Assembly: GCA_964019425.1 (NCBI GenBank)
Contig: OZ025800.1
Span: 569,501 to 633,500, forward strand
Source of the DNA: Flectonema sp. DT1601
Taxonomy: Eukaryota; Euglenozoa; Diplonemea; Diplonemida; Diplonemidae
DNA: 64,000 nt
Reading direction: 5' to 3'
The notes below the pieces were generated by a model. The model was not told the DNA's origin, searched no databases, and saw only the letters and a program-made list of their open reading frames with translations. A program made the translations under genes and the position numbers. Shown here one piece after another: positions 32,853 to 41,813 of the stretch; position 1 is the stretch's first letter; each line of letters opens with the position of its first letter.

Positions 32853-34349
32853 GAGTAATTCAGCACCCCGTTGCAGCAATGGACTCGCTCGAAAGCGACA
32901 TAGCAGTTTACGTAAATAAAGCTTACAGAAACACCACTGACGATATTAAACTTCGCTTCAAAAACGTAATTCTTAAGCATCTCCACACCAAACTGAGCCG
33001 AGACCTTTCATTCCTTGACTCCCCGCTGTCAAGCAAAGCTCTCAAAGAACTTTCTTCACTACAAAATTCGATGGTTCTCTTAAAAGTAGACAAAGGACAA
33101 CATGATATTGGTTTCATCTGTAAATCCTTCTACCTGAGTCTCCTCAGCAAACAATTAGGAGGTCCAGCCTATCAACAATTGAAAGCAACAGAGGAAGTCA
33201 CTCTAGCCTTCTTAGCTGAGAATAATAAAATCTTAGGAAACAAGCATGCAGATAGACTACCACATCTCTACGGCATGATTAAATTGCACAAGTCAGCTAT
33301 TGGGATGAGATGGATTTCGGGAGCCTCTTCACTCACAGGAACGGAGAAGCAACGTCAATTAGACAAGGAGCATAAAACGGCACCCTTAACACCCATTAAT
33401 TAGACAAACGATTCCCAATACAATCACATCAATCTTAAGGGGAAGGTCTAATTGGAGGTGAGTGTGGATGGGCATCGCTGAATTTTGTTGCAGACCATCT
33501 TTATCTTGACCGAATTAATTTTAGCTATTTGCAAGAACTACAACAAACATTCTACGAAGAACATCAAAAAGTAGAACTTGGCAGCAACGAGCAAACCATC
33601 CCCGGATGGCTGGTTCTCTTTAACCTTTCTGGGGGTAGCAAGTAAACATAAACTCAACAGGGAAATCCACTAGTATTTAGATCCCAGTTCTATGGACTAC
33701 CCAACAATAGCCGCCGCATTCATTTTAAACAAAGCTGGTGCTAGAATGTCACACTACATAGTGGCCCTTGTCTCCTTCGATTCCATTATTGTTAGAGACA
33801 TTCTCAAAGGAGCGACAGACCGACGATTATCATTCGACCATTTTGACAGACATTTTAAACGCCCAGAATATTGTTTTCACATGATTTTAAGAAAAACTCT
33901 GCAGGGTAATAATAATGATGACGACTGTACCATGGCACCCACGAATGAAGGAATTCTACTCCTCACCAACACTAAGGAAAAGCGCAAGAAAGACGACTAC
34001 AGCTCCGATGAAGGAGAACTCGCACTCGTAATAAAACGAACAGATGTAGAAGAGATAGAACGCTGATCAAAAGCAAATATATGCTAGCCCGTCCTGGCGA
34101 GCTCCGATGGACATTAAGAAATCAGTTATTTTGAAATAGACCTAATTGATGGATCCGATTTATTTAACTGGAATGAAGTCCCTAGAACTTACTGATGAAG
34201 GCCTAAGAGGGACAAGTAGTATAAGATTAAGGCTCCCGAAACTACGTATTCCACAGTGTATTATGGAACAGCAGAACAATGTGTTTTTATAATTTTTCTT
34301 TTTTATATTTTATTTTAGTGCACTTTTTTATAATAAACTCATATTCTAA
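32853..34349 (+). mobile_element. Broken retroelement remnant, possibly Penelope-like reverse transcriptase
   Basis: It interrupts the array leader of copy 5. The leader sequence CTCTCTTGCAATTGTG is present just before it (about 32837-32852) and, slightly changed, just after (about 34350), consistent with a target duplication of about 14-16 nt. A piece at 32879-33403 reads LKVDKGQHDIGF and, 50 residues later, LPHLYGMIKLHKSAIGMRW. The second motif resembles the LYGLPKIHK...RPI pattern of Penelope-like and related RTs. A second open piece (33692-34066) ends in an acidic, Lys-rich stretch. The part after about 34140 resembles LINE 5'-flank sequence. The element looks old, with several breaks. 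Confidence 0.45.
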
Positions 34350-34947
34350 CTCTCTTATAATTGTTCGTGTGTTTCTTCATTGCAGAAGTGTAATGATACC
34401 ATTATACCTTCGGCTTTAGTTGACGGGTAAAATGAATTGTAACTTCCTTAATTCACTTCTCATCAATTCATCAGAATAAAGACAATGATGGTCGAAGTGT
34501 TTGTTCTTAGCGTTGTGGTTATATGAAAAAGTTAAAAGAGAGCAACAAGGAGAAGATGTATTTATTATTAGGACACTATTTAACACACACTAGTGCACTC
34601 GAGCAACTACTCAGTTGTGATCATGTTGTGATAACATTTTATATTCATTCCCTTATCAGAAGCTGCAACCCTTGCCTAAACTAATATGATACCACTTTGG
34701 TAAGTATTCAAATGGAGAGCTCAGATGGATTTGAATCTATACTGGTGTAGGGCGATGTATTTAAAAAAGTGTTGCTTTAATTTCACTTCGGAATCTTAGT
34801 TTTCTTTCTAAACATCAACATCATCAATGGTCGAGGTGATTGAACTGAATCTGTTTATGGTGAGCTACTAATTCTTTTTGTTTTTGAGAGCTGGCAAATA
34901 CCAAATATGAAAACCTTCCTTTCCCCTCTCCAGTTTCTCCAGTTGGG

Positions 34948-36915
34948 ATGGTCGATGACTTACTTTGCAAACCCCGAGTTCCCTTGTTGCGTTTGCTTGT
35001 TGTCTTTTCAGTAATGAAGCTGTGTTTGTCGGATTGTTATGAAGCTTTGCCTTCGAACTTTCCGACTTGTTTAGATTATACCATTTCTGGTTATACTTGT
35101 GTATCAAGTGGTTGGTGTGTAGTTGATAGATGTGTTGCGAACTGTCCTTTTTGTGCTGATTATTTTGTGAATAAGGTTCCAAATTATGCAACCGGGAGAT
35201 GTGTCATAGCTACAGCCATTCCAACAACCATTCCAACAGCCATTCCGACAGCCATTCCGACGGCCATTCCAACAGCCATTCCGACAGCCATTCCGACGGC
35301 CATTCCGACGGCCATTCCGACGGCCATTCCAACGGCCATTCCAACAGCCATTCCGACAGCCATTCCGACAGCCATTCCAACAGCCATTCCAACAGCCATT
35401 CCGACAGCCATTCCGACAGCCATTCCGACAGCCATTCCAACAGCCATTCCGACAGCCATTCCAACAGTTATTCCGACAGCCATTCCGACAGCCATTCCGA
35501 CAGCCATTCCAACAGTTATTCCGACAGCCATTCCAACAGCCATTCCGACAGCCATTCCAACAGCCATTCCAACGCCAGTTCCTACAAGTGTGCCGACTGC
35601 AGTCCCGACGCTTGTTCCCACGTCCGTGCCGACTGCAAATCCGACAGCGGTTCCAACACTTGTTCCCACAGCGATTCCGACAATCGTACCGACTGTTGTC
35701 CCGATAGTCATTCTAACTGTAGTTCCGTCGACGAAGTCACCAAGCTATGGGGCTTCCTCTGTGAAGAAGGAAACCCCTATCGCCGAGAGTAGAAGTGTCA
35801 CGGTTCCGTCGAACATCGCATTGGCCACTGGGGCGCTGACCACGTCGGGAGCTCAAGCAGTAGCTCTCGCTTACACGGTGAGAAGGATCACCTGCCTCGT
35901 CGAAGCTGAGAATGATGAATTAGACATATTTATGCACCCGCTTGGGTTTCCAGTTGCCGGTTCGTATTGGGCGGGAGCCGTAGTTGGCGGTTGTATTCTT
36001 TGTTTTGGTGTTGTGGTTTTTCATATGGGACTTCATTTTATAGTTAAGGCTTGCACGGGTGCGTCCAAGGGGAAGTCGGTAGCAAGGAGACTGAGATATC
36101 CGTCTGCTGTCATCCCTCCGTTGCTCATTTGTGCCGTGAACATTGCGACTTGCAGTGTGTTGTTGCTTAGGGAAAGCAAACTACCTGTGATCGCAGTTTC
36201 TGGAATCTGCATCTCGATTGGAATTCCCGGAGTTGTGATGTGGCTGTTCAAACTTGACTCATCGAAGTGTCAGTTTATCAAGGGAATAGTTCCGAAAAGC
36301 AAACTATTTGTATACTTCTTGGGGGATGCTGCGTGGGAATCCACAGACGTCAACGACATTTTGTACGTGGAATCAAACGGGTTGGTATTTGATGCTCACA
36401 CAGAGCAGAAGTGGATCAGAGGACACTATTTCCTTCTTGAGTTTTGGATGACTATTCCTGTTGTTTTGGTTTTATTGATTGAAAGTTGCAATGCGAGAGC
36501 ATGGATATTATTTATTGTGAACGTCTTGCAGCTTGTAATGATTTTAAAATGTTGCATCTACAGCTCAAACTTCCTGACTCACCTGTCAGTTGCCACGTGT
36601 TTGACAACATGCGTTCTGATCGTGTGCTCTCTCACTGGATTTGGAGGGGAGTTGGTGTTGACGCCTATGTTGTTGGCGCTCACCATTGTGAGGTCTATTT
36701 ACGACTTTGTTTGTAACATTTTAGATGTGTTTTATGCCGTCAGGGAATTGAAGTTCGAGAGGAATGCTGTCGATGACTCAAACGTCGAACTCGGGGAATC
36801 AATGCAGCAGTCGTTGATAAGTATCGATTCGTTGGATAAAAGTGTTCATCCTGTGCCTTCCGTTGGTACTGGGAAGACAGTCGCGAAGTCAGGTTTTAAT
36901 TATTTTGAAATTTAG
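34948..36915 (+). CDS. Array family copy 5, with long stalk and different C-terminus (655 aa)
   Basis: Same architecture, with about 30 AIPT-type units (about 35215-35574), so the stalk is about 120 residues longer than in copy 1. The cysteine loop is DRCVANCPFCADYF, one residue from copy 4. The last ~25 residues differ from copies 1-4: after IDSLDKSVHPVPS the DNA lacks about 50 nt and then reads the shared GGGAAGACAGTCG stretch in another frame, ending FNYFEI in place of HWEDSRDVTF. It shares ILDVF and the NGLVFD and GKSVARR variants with copy 1. It lies downstream of the LINE and of the retroelement remnant in its leader. Confidence 0.9.
   Translation: MVDDLLCKPRVPLLRLLVVFSVMKLCLSDCYEALPSNFPTCLDYTISGYTCVSSGWCVVDRCVANCPFCADYFVNKVPNYATGRCVIATAIPTTIPTAIPTAIPTAIPTAIPTAIPTAIPTAIPTAIPTAIPTAIPTAIPTAIPTAIPTAIPTAIPTAIPTAIPTAIPTAIPTVIPTAIPTAIPTAIPTVIPTAIPTAIPTAIPTAIPTPVPTSVPTAVPTLVPTSVPTANPTAVPTLVPTAIPTIVPTVVPIVILTVVPSTKSPSYGASSVKKETPIAESRSVTVPSNIALATGALTTSGAQAVALAYTVRRITCLVEAENDELDIFMHPLGFPVAGSYWAGAVVGGCILCFGVVVFHMGLHFIVKACTGASKGKSVARRLRYPSAVIPPLLICAVNIATCSVLLLRESKLPVIAVSGICISIGIPGVVMWLFKLDSSKCQFIKGIVPKSKLFVYFLGDAAWESTDVNDILYVESNGLVFDAHTEQKWIRGHYFLLEFWMTIPVVLVLLIESCNARAWILFIVNVLQLVMILKCCIYSSNFLTHLSVATCLTTCVLIVCSLTGFGGELVLTPMLLALTIVRSIYDFVCNILDVFYAVRELKFERNAVDDSNVELGESMQQSLISIDSLDKSVHPVPSVGTGKTVAKSGFNYFEI
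35215..35574 (+). repeat. 12-bp in-frame minisatellite (stalk of copy 5)
   Basis: About 30 units of GCCATTCCAACA and close variants (CCGACA, CCGACG, one ACC, two GTT units), each coding one AIPT-type tetrapeptide. The unit is a multiple of three, so gain or loss never shifts the frame. The other copies hold 1, 8, 7 and 7 units. All three + frames and at least one - frame stay open, which creates many false ORFs here. Confidence 0.95.
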
Positions 36916-37069
36916 ATAATTAAATTTCCTAACTTCAGCCGTGTCTGATTAAATACCCAGAAGTAATTGTAAATATCAAATAGCCTGTCGGGTTTGAAAG
37001 GACATCTGATTGTTGATATCAACGTCAACGGAGGCGAATAATAAAATACCACTCGCTAGTTTCAAGCAG

Positions 37070-37910
37070 CTTCTTTATTTTTGATAGTCGAAAACAAGTT
37101 TTGTCCGAAATCTGTTTCACTCTTTCCTCTCCATGTTGCTTTATGAGGGATTCTTATAAAATAACAAACTTTTGATTTGAAGTATTGTCTTTTTTCCTTT
37201 TAGAAATATGTTTGATTTGGTGAACTATTTTATAGGAAAACTCAAATTCAAACTTGTCATTTCAAAGATTCTGATGTTATCCAGAACATCAGAACAATTT
37301 ATTTATTGTTTTTATTATCTCATTTCCTAAAATACATTTTTTATTATTTTAATGCGCAAACTCATAAACTAAACTAAGACAGGCCTCATACCGAAGTAGC
37401 TGCCTTGCTTTTAATTTCAGTTTTATTTGTTTGATGTCCTTGCTTTTTTATTATTTATTTATTTATTTATTTATTTGTGATATCCTCGTTGGTTTTGCTG
37501 ACACTTAACTTTTAATTCGAAGGTATTGTGTGTATTCTTTTTGTATATTTGATTTAGTTAACTATTTTATAACTCAAATTCTTAATTTGTCATTTCAGAA
37601 CAATTTATTTAATGTTTTTATTATAAAATGCATTTTTTAGTATTTTAATGCGCAAACTCATAAACTAAACTAAGACAGGCCTCATACCGAAGTAGCTGCC
37701 TTGCTTTTAATTTCAGTTTTATTCGTTTGATGTCTTTACAATTTATTATTTATTTATGTACTATTTATGTATTTGTGATATCCTCGTTAGTTTTGCTGAC
37801 ACTTAACTTTTAATTCGAAGGTATTGTGTGTATTATTTTTATATATTTGATTAGTTAACTATTTTATAATAACTCAAATTCGTAATTTGTCATTTCAGAA
37901 CAATATATTT
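37070..37910. other. Spacer after copy 5
   Basis: Repeats of short AT-rich spacer modules seen elsewhere in the array, including two tandem versions of the CTCATACCGAAGTAGCTGCCTTGC piece (about 37384 and 37681). Nothing coding is seen. Confidence 0.5.
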
Positions 37911-37921
37911 AATGTTTTTGT

Positions 37922-38633
37922 GACAACCTCTAATTACCGCACAAAGTTTTTAAAAAAAAAAAGAGTTTTTGAACACAATACCTTCAAAAACTGCCAGCCC
38001 TACACATTTTTTTTTATTATTTTTTTTTTCCCCCCCTGAGATGCTTTCCATTTAATATTAGTATCAAGTTACCCCCCTGAAATTTTTTTCTGGAAAAAAG
38101 AAGTGTCCAACATTATGATGCTTTTTTCTTCGCAAGTCAATTGTTATGCCGGTTCACTTCTGCCACTAACAGTGTGTTCAAAGAAGCTCAAAACCTCGAT
38201 TTTGGGGATTGTAATCCTCAAAACCTCAATTTTGGGATCGACACGAGTATGGATCGCTGATACATTCACAAAGCGACGGGGGATGTACCCTGGTGAAGAG
38301 GGAGTTGCACCGCTTCCAATAGTACCAGGCTGACTGTAACTTGCAGGTGTCTTGGCCTTGAATTCGGTTGGTACGACGTGTAAGAGGACAACAGTTCTCT
38401 CCAGCTCTGCACACATATCGTTCTTTGCATGCCCTCAGTAAAATTTCCGTAGGCTGAACACTATCAGGACCTGAAGCACAGCCTGTACGATAGTTTATGT
38501 GGAGCTGGCGATTTTTTCAAAACTTTAGAGGCTGGTTGAAAATATGATTTGTGTGTGGAGCTAGCGGTTTTTTGAAACTTTGTGTTGAAATCCATAATTT
38601 TGAAAAACTTTGTGCGGAATTGGGGGTTTTCCC
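37922..38633. mobile_element. Non-autonomous TIR element, 712 bp, with 11-bp target duplication
   Basis: Flanked by AATGTTTTTGT at 37911-37921 and 38634-38644. Both ends contain imperfect inverted repeats around CCGCACAAAGTTTTT (the left end starts GACAACCTC, and the right end read inward starts GGGAAAACCCC). The uninterrupted spacer (AATTTATTTAATGTTTTTATTATC) exists elsewhere in the array, confirming insertion. The target-duplication length fits a Mutator-like superfamily. The centre (about 38140-38420) is more GC-rich and has an open minus-strand frame of 90 codons that I cannot identify, so the element may carry a captured gene fragment. Confidence 0.7.
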
Positions 38634-38974
38634 AATGTTTTTGTTATCTTATTTCCTAAAATGCATTTTTTTTTTTAATTCGCAAACTCATAAACTAAAC
38701 TAATGCAGGCCTCATACCGAAGTAGCTGCCTTACTTTAAATTTAGTTTTATTTGTTTGATGTCCTTACGATTTATTTATTTATTGATGATTCTCTTTTAG
38801 TTGTCATAACTCCCACTAGCTTGAATGAATTTGCTTATCTTTGTTGTTTGTAGAAGATAACATTAAAGTGTGAAACTACGTGTCCCGCAATATAGAATGG
38901 AACCTTAGAACAAATTGTCTTTTTATTTTTATTTTGAAATATTTTATTATTATTTAAGTTTCCCATTCCTCTGG

Positions 38975-39385
38975 TGATGTCAAAGAAGAACTTATTGATA
39001 ATTCATATAAAGCTACCAATTTAAATATTATTGACGAGCTTTCTATAGTAGATGCGCTGATCTCCTGACTGGTCAGAATCTAAGCTTTCTAAATTTCTTC
39101 CCGGTTAAGTCGCCTCCTGCGACGTAACCCCCTGGGTGAATAAAGTACATGTCTTTTCTTTGGTGCAGTTGTCTTATTTTATTTTACTAATAATCTAAGT
39201 ATCATTAATCCTTATTTTCTGAACTAAAGTGGCGTGTTCTCTCTCTCTGACGGAAATTAGTGTTATCATCCGTCTCTAACACTGTCTGCTCGCGTGGACG
39301 GTGGGTTTAGGTAGTCATTTTGTTCCAGGTTATTTTATGTCTACGGTTGCTGGTAGCGATATAACTGATTACCCTGTGAATAACT
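38975..39385 (+). mobile_element. 5'-truncated LINE copy: ORF2 end plus 3' UTR
   Basis: 38975-39145 matches the last ~50 codons of LINE ORF2 (ELIDNAYKATDLN and the KLSKFLSRLSRLLR region) with small lesions. 39146-39385 matches its 3' UTR (GCGTGTTCTCTCTCTCTGAC..., then CACTGTCTGCTCGCGTGGACG). The tail is lost. A further relic of the sister-lineage fragment follows at about 39390-39540. Confidence 0.75.
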
Positions 39386-39614
39386 GGTTACCCTCGACGG
39401 TCATCTCCAAAAGGATTACCAGATAATCTGCTTCCCTTTCAAGGTATTCTTGTTTCCTTTTTATAGTCATTCAACCATCTCTAACACAGACAGTGAGTCA
39501 TTCATTACAACAGTTTGTCTACGTCTCTATTGGACTCAAGGTTGTTTGGTATGGAATAACAGATCCTTGGCAGGCAGGCAAGTTTTTTATTTTTTATTTT
39601 TTTTTAATAATAAT

Positions 39615-40546
39615 CATACTTGTACCCCTTTAAAGGGGAATTAAAAACTAAAGCAGAAATAAAGGGCCTTTAATTAATTCCCCTTTATTTCATAGATGGA
39701 AGTGCCCTACAATTTGGAGGGCGTGTAGGGCGCTTGTAGGGCGCTTTTAATATAAATATTATTTTGGAGGGCGCTTTTTTTACCTTTTTTATTACTATAA
39801 GACAGCTAAATTGACGGGGACTGACGCACAAGTATTTTGACGCAGAAGCCAAAAATTTTTTTTGACATGCTTGGCAGTCTTTCGAGAAAGAGAAAAAAGG
39901 GTGTCACGGGGTTCGAACCCGAGACCTCCAGGTCATGGTTCGGAGGTCAACAATGGCAAAAAACAATGGGCCACTCCTTGAGAGCTTCCGGAGCCTGCTG
40001 CAATCCCTGAAGCTGAAACTCATTTCAGTGGACGATGCATCCCAGAGCTGATAGCCCGCAGAATGCACCGAGTCGAATATAGAGGGATTCGAGGAGGGAG
40101 AGTGCGTTCTTGCTAACCTGTTAACAGGCCGGTCTTCAGGTACCTTGTGAGAAAAAAAAGAAGTTTACTGGTGGCAAGTAAACTGATATCCCAGAGACGC
40201 ATTTGATCAGGCGAACCGGAGAAAAGTCAAATAAGATGCGATTCGACCCTCGCTGAGGGCAGGGGTGTGTCAAAATGAGCTCGGCATTATATTAAACTTA
40301 ATTAAAAAAGCGCCCTACGCGCCCTCCAGCGCCCTATTTTGGCTCTATTTTGGCCCTACAATGGCCCTATTTTGGCCCTACAAATTTTTGTGGCTGATTT
40401 TCACCAGGCGCCCTCCAATTTGGAGGGCACTTCCATCTATGTTATTTTCCAATTTAATGAAATAAAGGGGATTTAATGAATTAAAGGGCATTAAAAGCCC
40501 TTTAATTTCCCCTTTATTTTGCCCCCTTTAAAGGGGTACAAGTATG
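39615..40546. mobile_element. Non-autonomous TIR element, 932 bp, with 9-bp target duplication
   Basis: Flanked on both sides by AATAATAAT (39606-39614 and 40547-40555). The terminal inverted repeats start CATACTTGTACCCCTTTAAA and continue, with gaps, for over 100 bp through CATAGATGGAAGTGCCCT. Subterminal regions have repeated GGAGGGCG and GGCCCTA motifs. No transposase frame is present. The interior has a tRNA-like piece on the minus strand (39905-39955). The 9-bp duplication again fits a Mutator-like element. Confidence 0.8.
39905..39955 (-). other. tRNA-like fragment inside the TIR element
   Basis: On the minus strand, GACCTCC...GGAGGTC forms a perfect 7-bp stem followed by CGGGTTCGAACCCCG, a T-arm with a canonical B-box (GGTTCGAACC). 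No matching 5' acceptor strand or D-arm is visible, so this is a partial tRNA relic or a captured piece and not an intact tRNA gene. Confidence 0.5.
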
Positions 40547-40559
40547 AATAATAATTAAA

Positions 40560-41404
40560 ACAACGTTAAGTTTAATAAATGTGTTCTCTCTCGTTGGGTC
40601 CGGATCGTTACTTACTTCTGGTTAACTTACGTCCGTGAGAATCTCAAGGTTCGTTGTTTCCAGAGGTTTTGACTTCCCTCGTTTCAAGAAGAAAAGAAAA
40701 CTTCCTCCCTCGCCAACCCCACATCCTGGGTTAGTTATTTATTTAATTATATTTTCATTGTTTCAATTTTCGATTTCTTTCTTGTTAGTGATCTGATTAT
40801 TCCGATCACTTATCTCATTTTCTCAAATGTATTTTCAGTAAAATCTTTCGATTGATTTTATTTTTTATGGAAAACTTGTTTCCAAAGATGTCGCTTCCAC
40901 AATCACGGTAAGCAAAGATGAAAGTCCACCGTTCCTTTTTTTTTTTTTTTTTTTTTTTACATTCATGGTCTGCATCAGCCCTGAAACTACCCGCCGTGCT
41001 CTTGCTGTTGCTTTCCAAGAGAGCCGTAGCAGGGATGTTGGTCTTCATGGACCACATCCAGGAGGGCGAGAACCGATAATAAGTTTGCGAAGTATTTGTC
41101 AGGTTTGGGTATTTCATCAGTTGATCTACTCACTGCTGTTAGTCTACGGTCATCAATGAAACAATCAATAAAATAATTAGGAAGTGGTAAATTTCGATTT
41201 ATGTCATCACAAACCGTGAACAGTGGAAGATACATCTACAGATCCCCAATTACAAGTTCCCTCCTTTATTAATTTGTGGAAAGTGAAAAGTATTACTCCG
41301 TACTGGCATTCCGTACTAATATTCTCCCTCGTGTCTTGTTTGGAGTCTCTTGTCTTGTCTTTACTGATATTATCAATGGGTCGATTGTTGATATTAATCA
41401 CTCC
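40560..41404. other. Spacer between TIR element and array leader
   Basis: Contains array spacer pieces (for example 40855-40920, related to 7480-7580) and a T run at 40938-40959. 40960-41110 is a more balanced stretch open in two frames, without a recognisable product. Confidence 0.5.
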
Positions 41405-41813
41405 CATTGTTCAGTAGAATGGATTTTGATTATCGAGTGTTGAGTGTTTTGTTCAACCAACTATCTGTTTCTTTATTTTATTTGTAGTGGTCTCGCTGAT
41501 ATAGCTGTTGACTGTTTCGTTTTCTGATATTGACGTGGGAAAATCATAAATAGATAAATCCTTTCTAACTCGCTTTCTGCTGCAGTATTTGGGTCTAGCA
41601 ACCCACCCAACTGATACTCGGTGATTCCTACTAACTAACTCTCTTGCAATTGTGCGTATGTTTCTTCATTGCGGAGGTAGTGCACTCGAGCAATTACTTA
41701 GTTGTGATCATGTTGTGATAGAATTTTATATTTATTTCCTTATCAGAAGCTGCAACCCTTGCCTAACAAATATGATACCACTTTGGTAAGTATTCAAGTG
41801 GAGAGCTCAGCAG
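41405..41813 (+). repeat. Array leader in front of the 793-aa gene
   Basis: Same block as before copies 3, 4 and 5 (CTAACTATCTGTTTC, GTATTTGGGTCTAGCAACCC, TTATCAGAAGCTGCAACCC, CCACTTTGGTAAGTATTC). It runs directly into the start of the 793-aa ORF. The array leaders contain a relic of that start, ATGGATTTGAATC, followed by CTATACTGG where this gene has CTTCGGAAAAGC. The candidate acceptors are CTTATCAG (ending 41746) and GCTCAGCAG (ending 41813). Confidence 0.75.

Noticed and set aside
35184-35792. Long overlapping frames reading MAVG, SHSD or EWL repeats over the stalk repeats of the array genes, on both strands
   Set aside because: The 12-bp repeat lacks stop codons in several frames. Only the AIPT frame is joined to the signal peptide and helices in all five copies.
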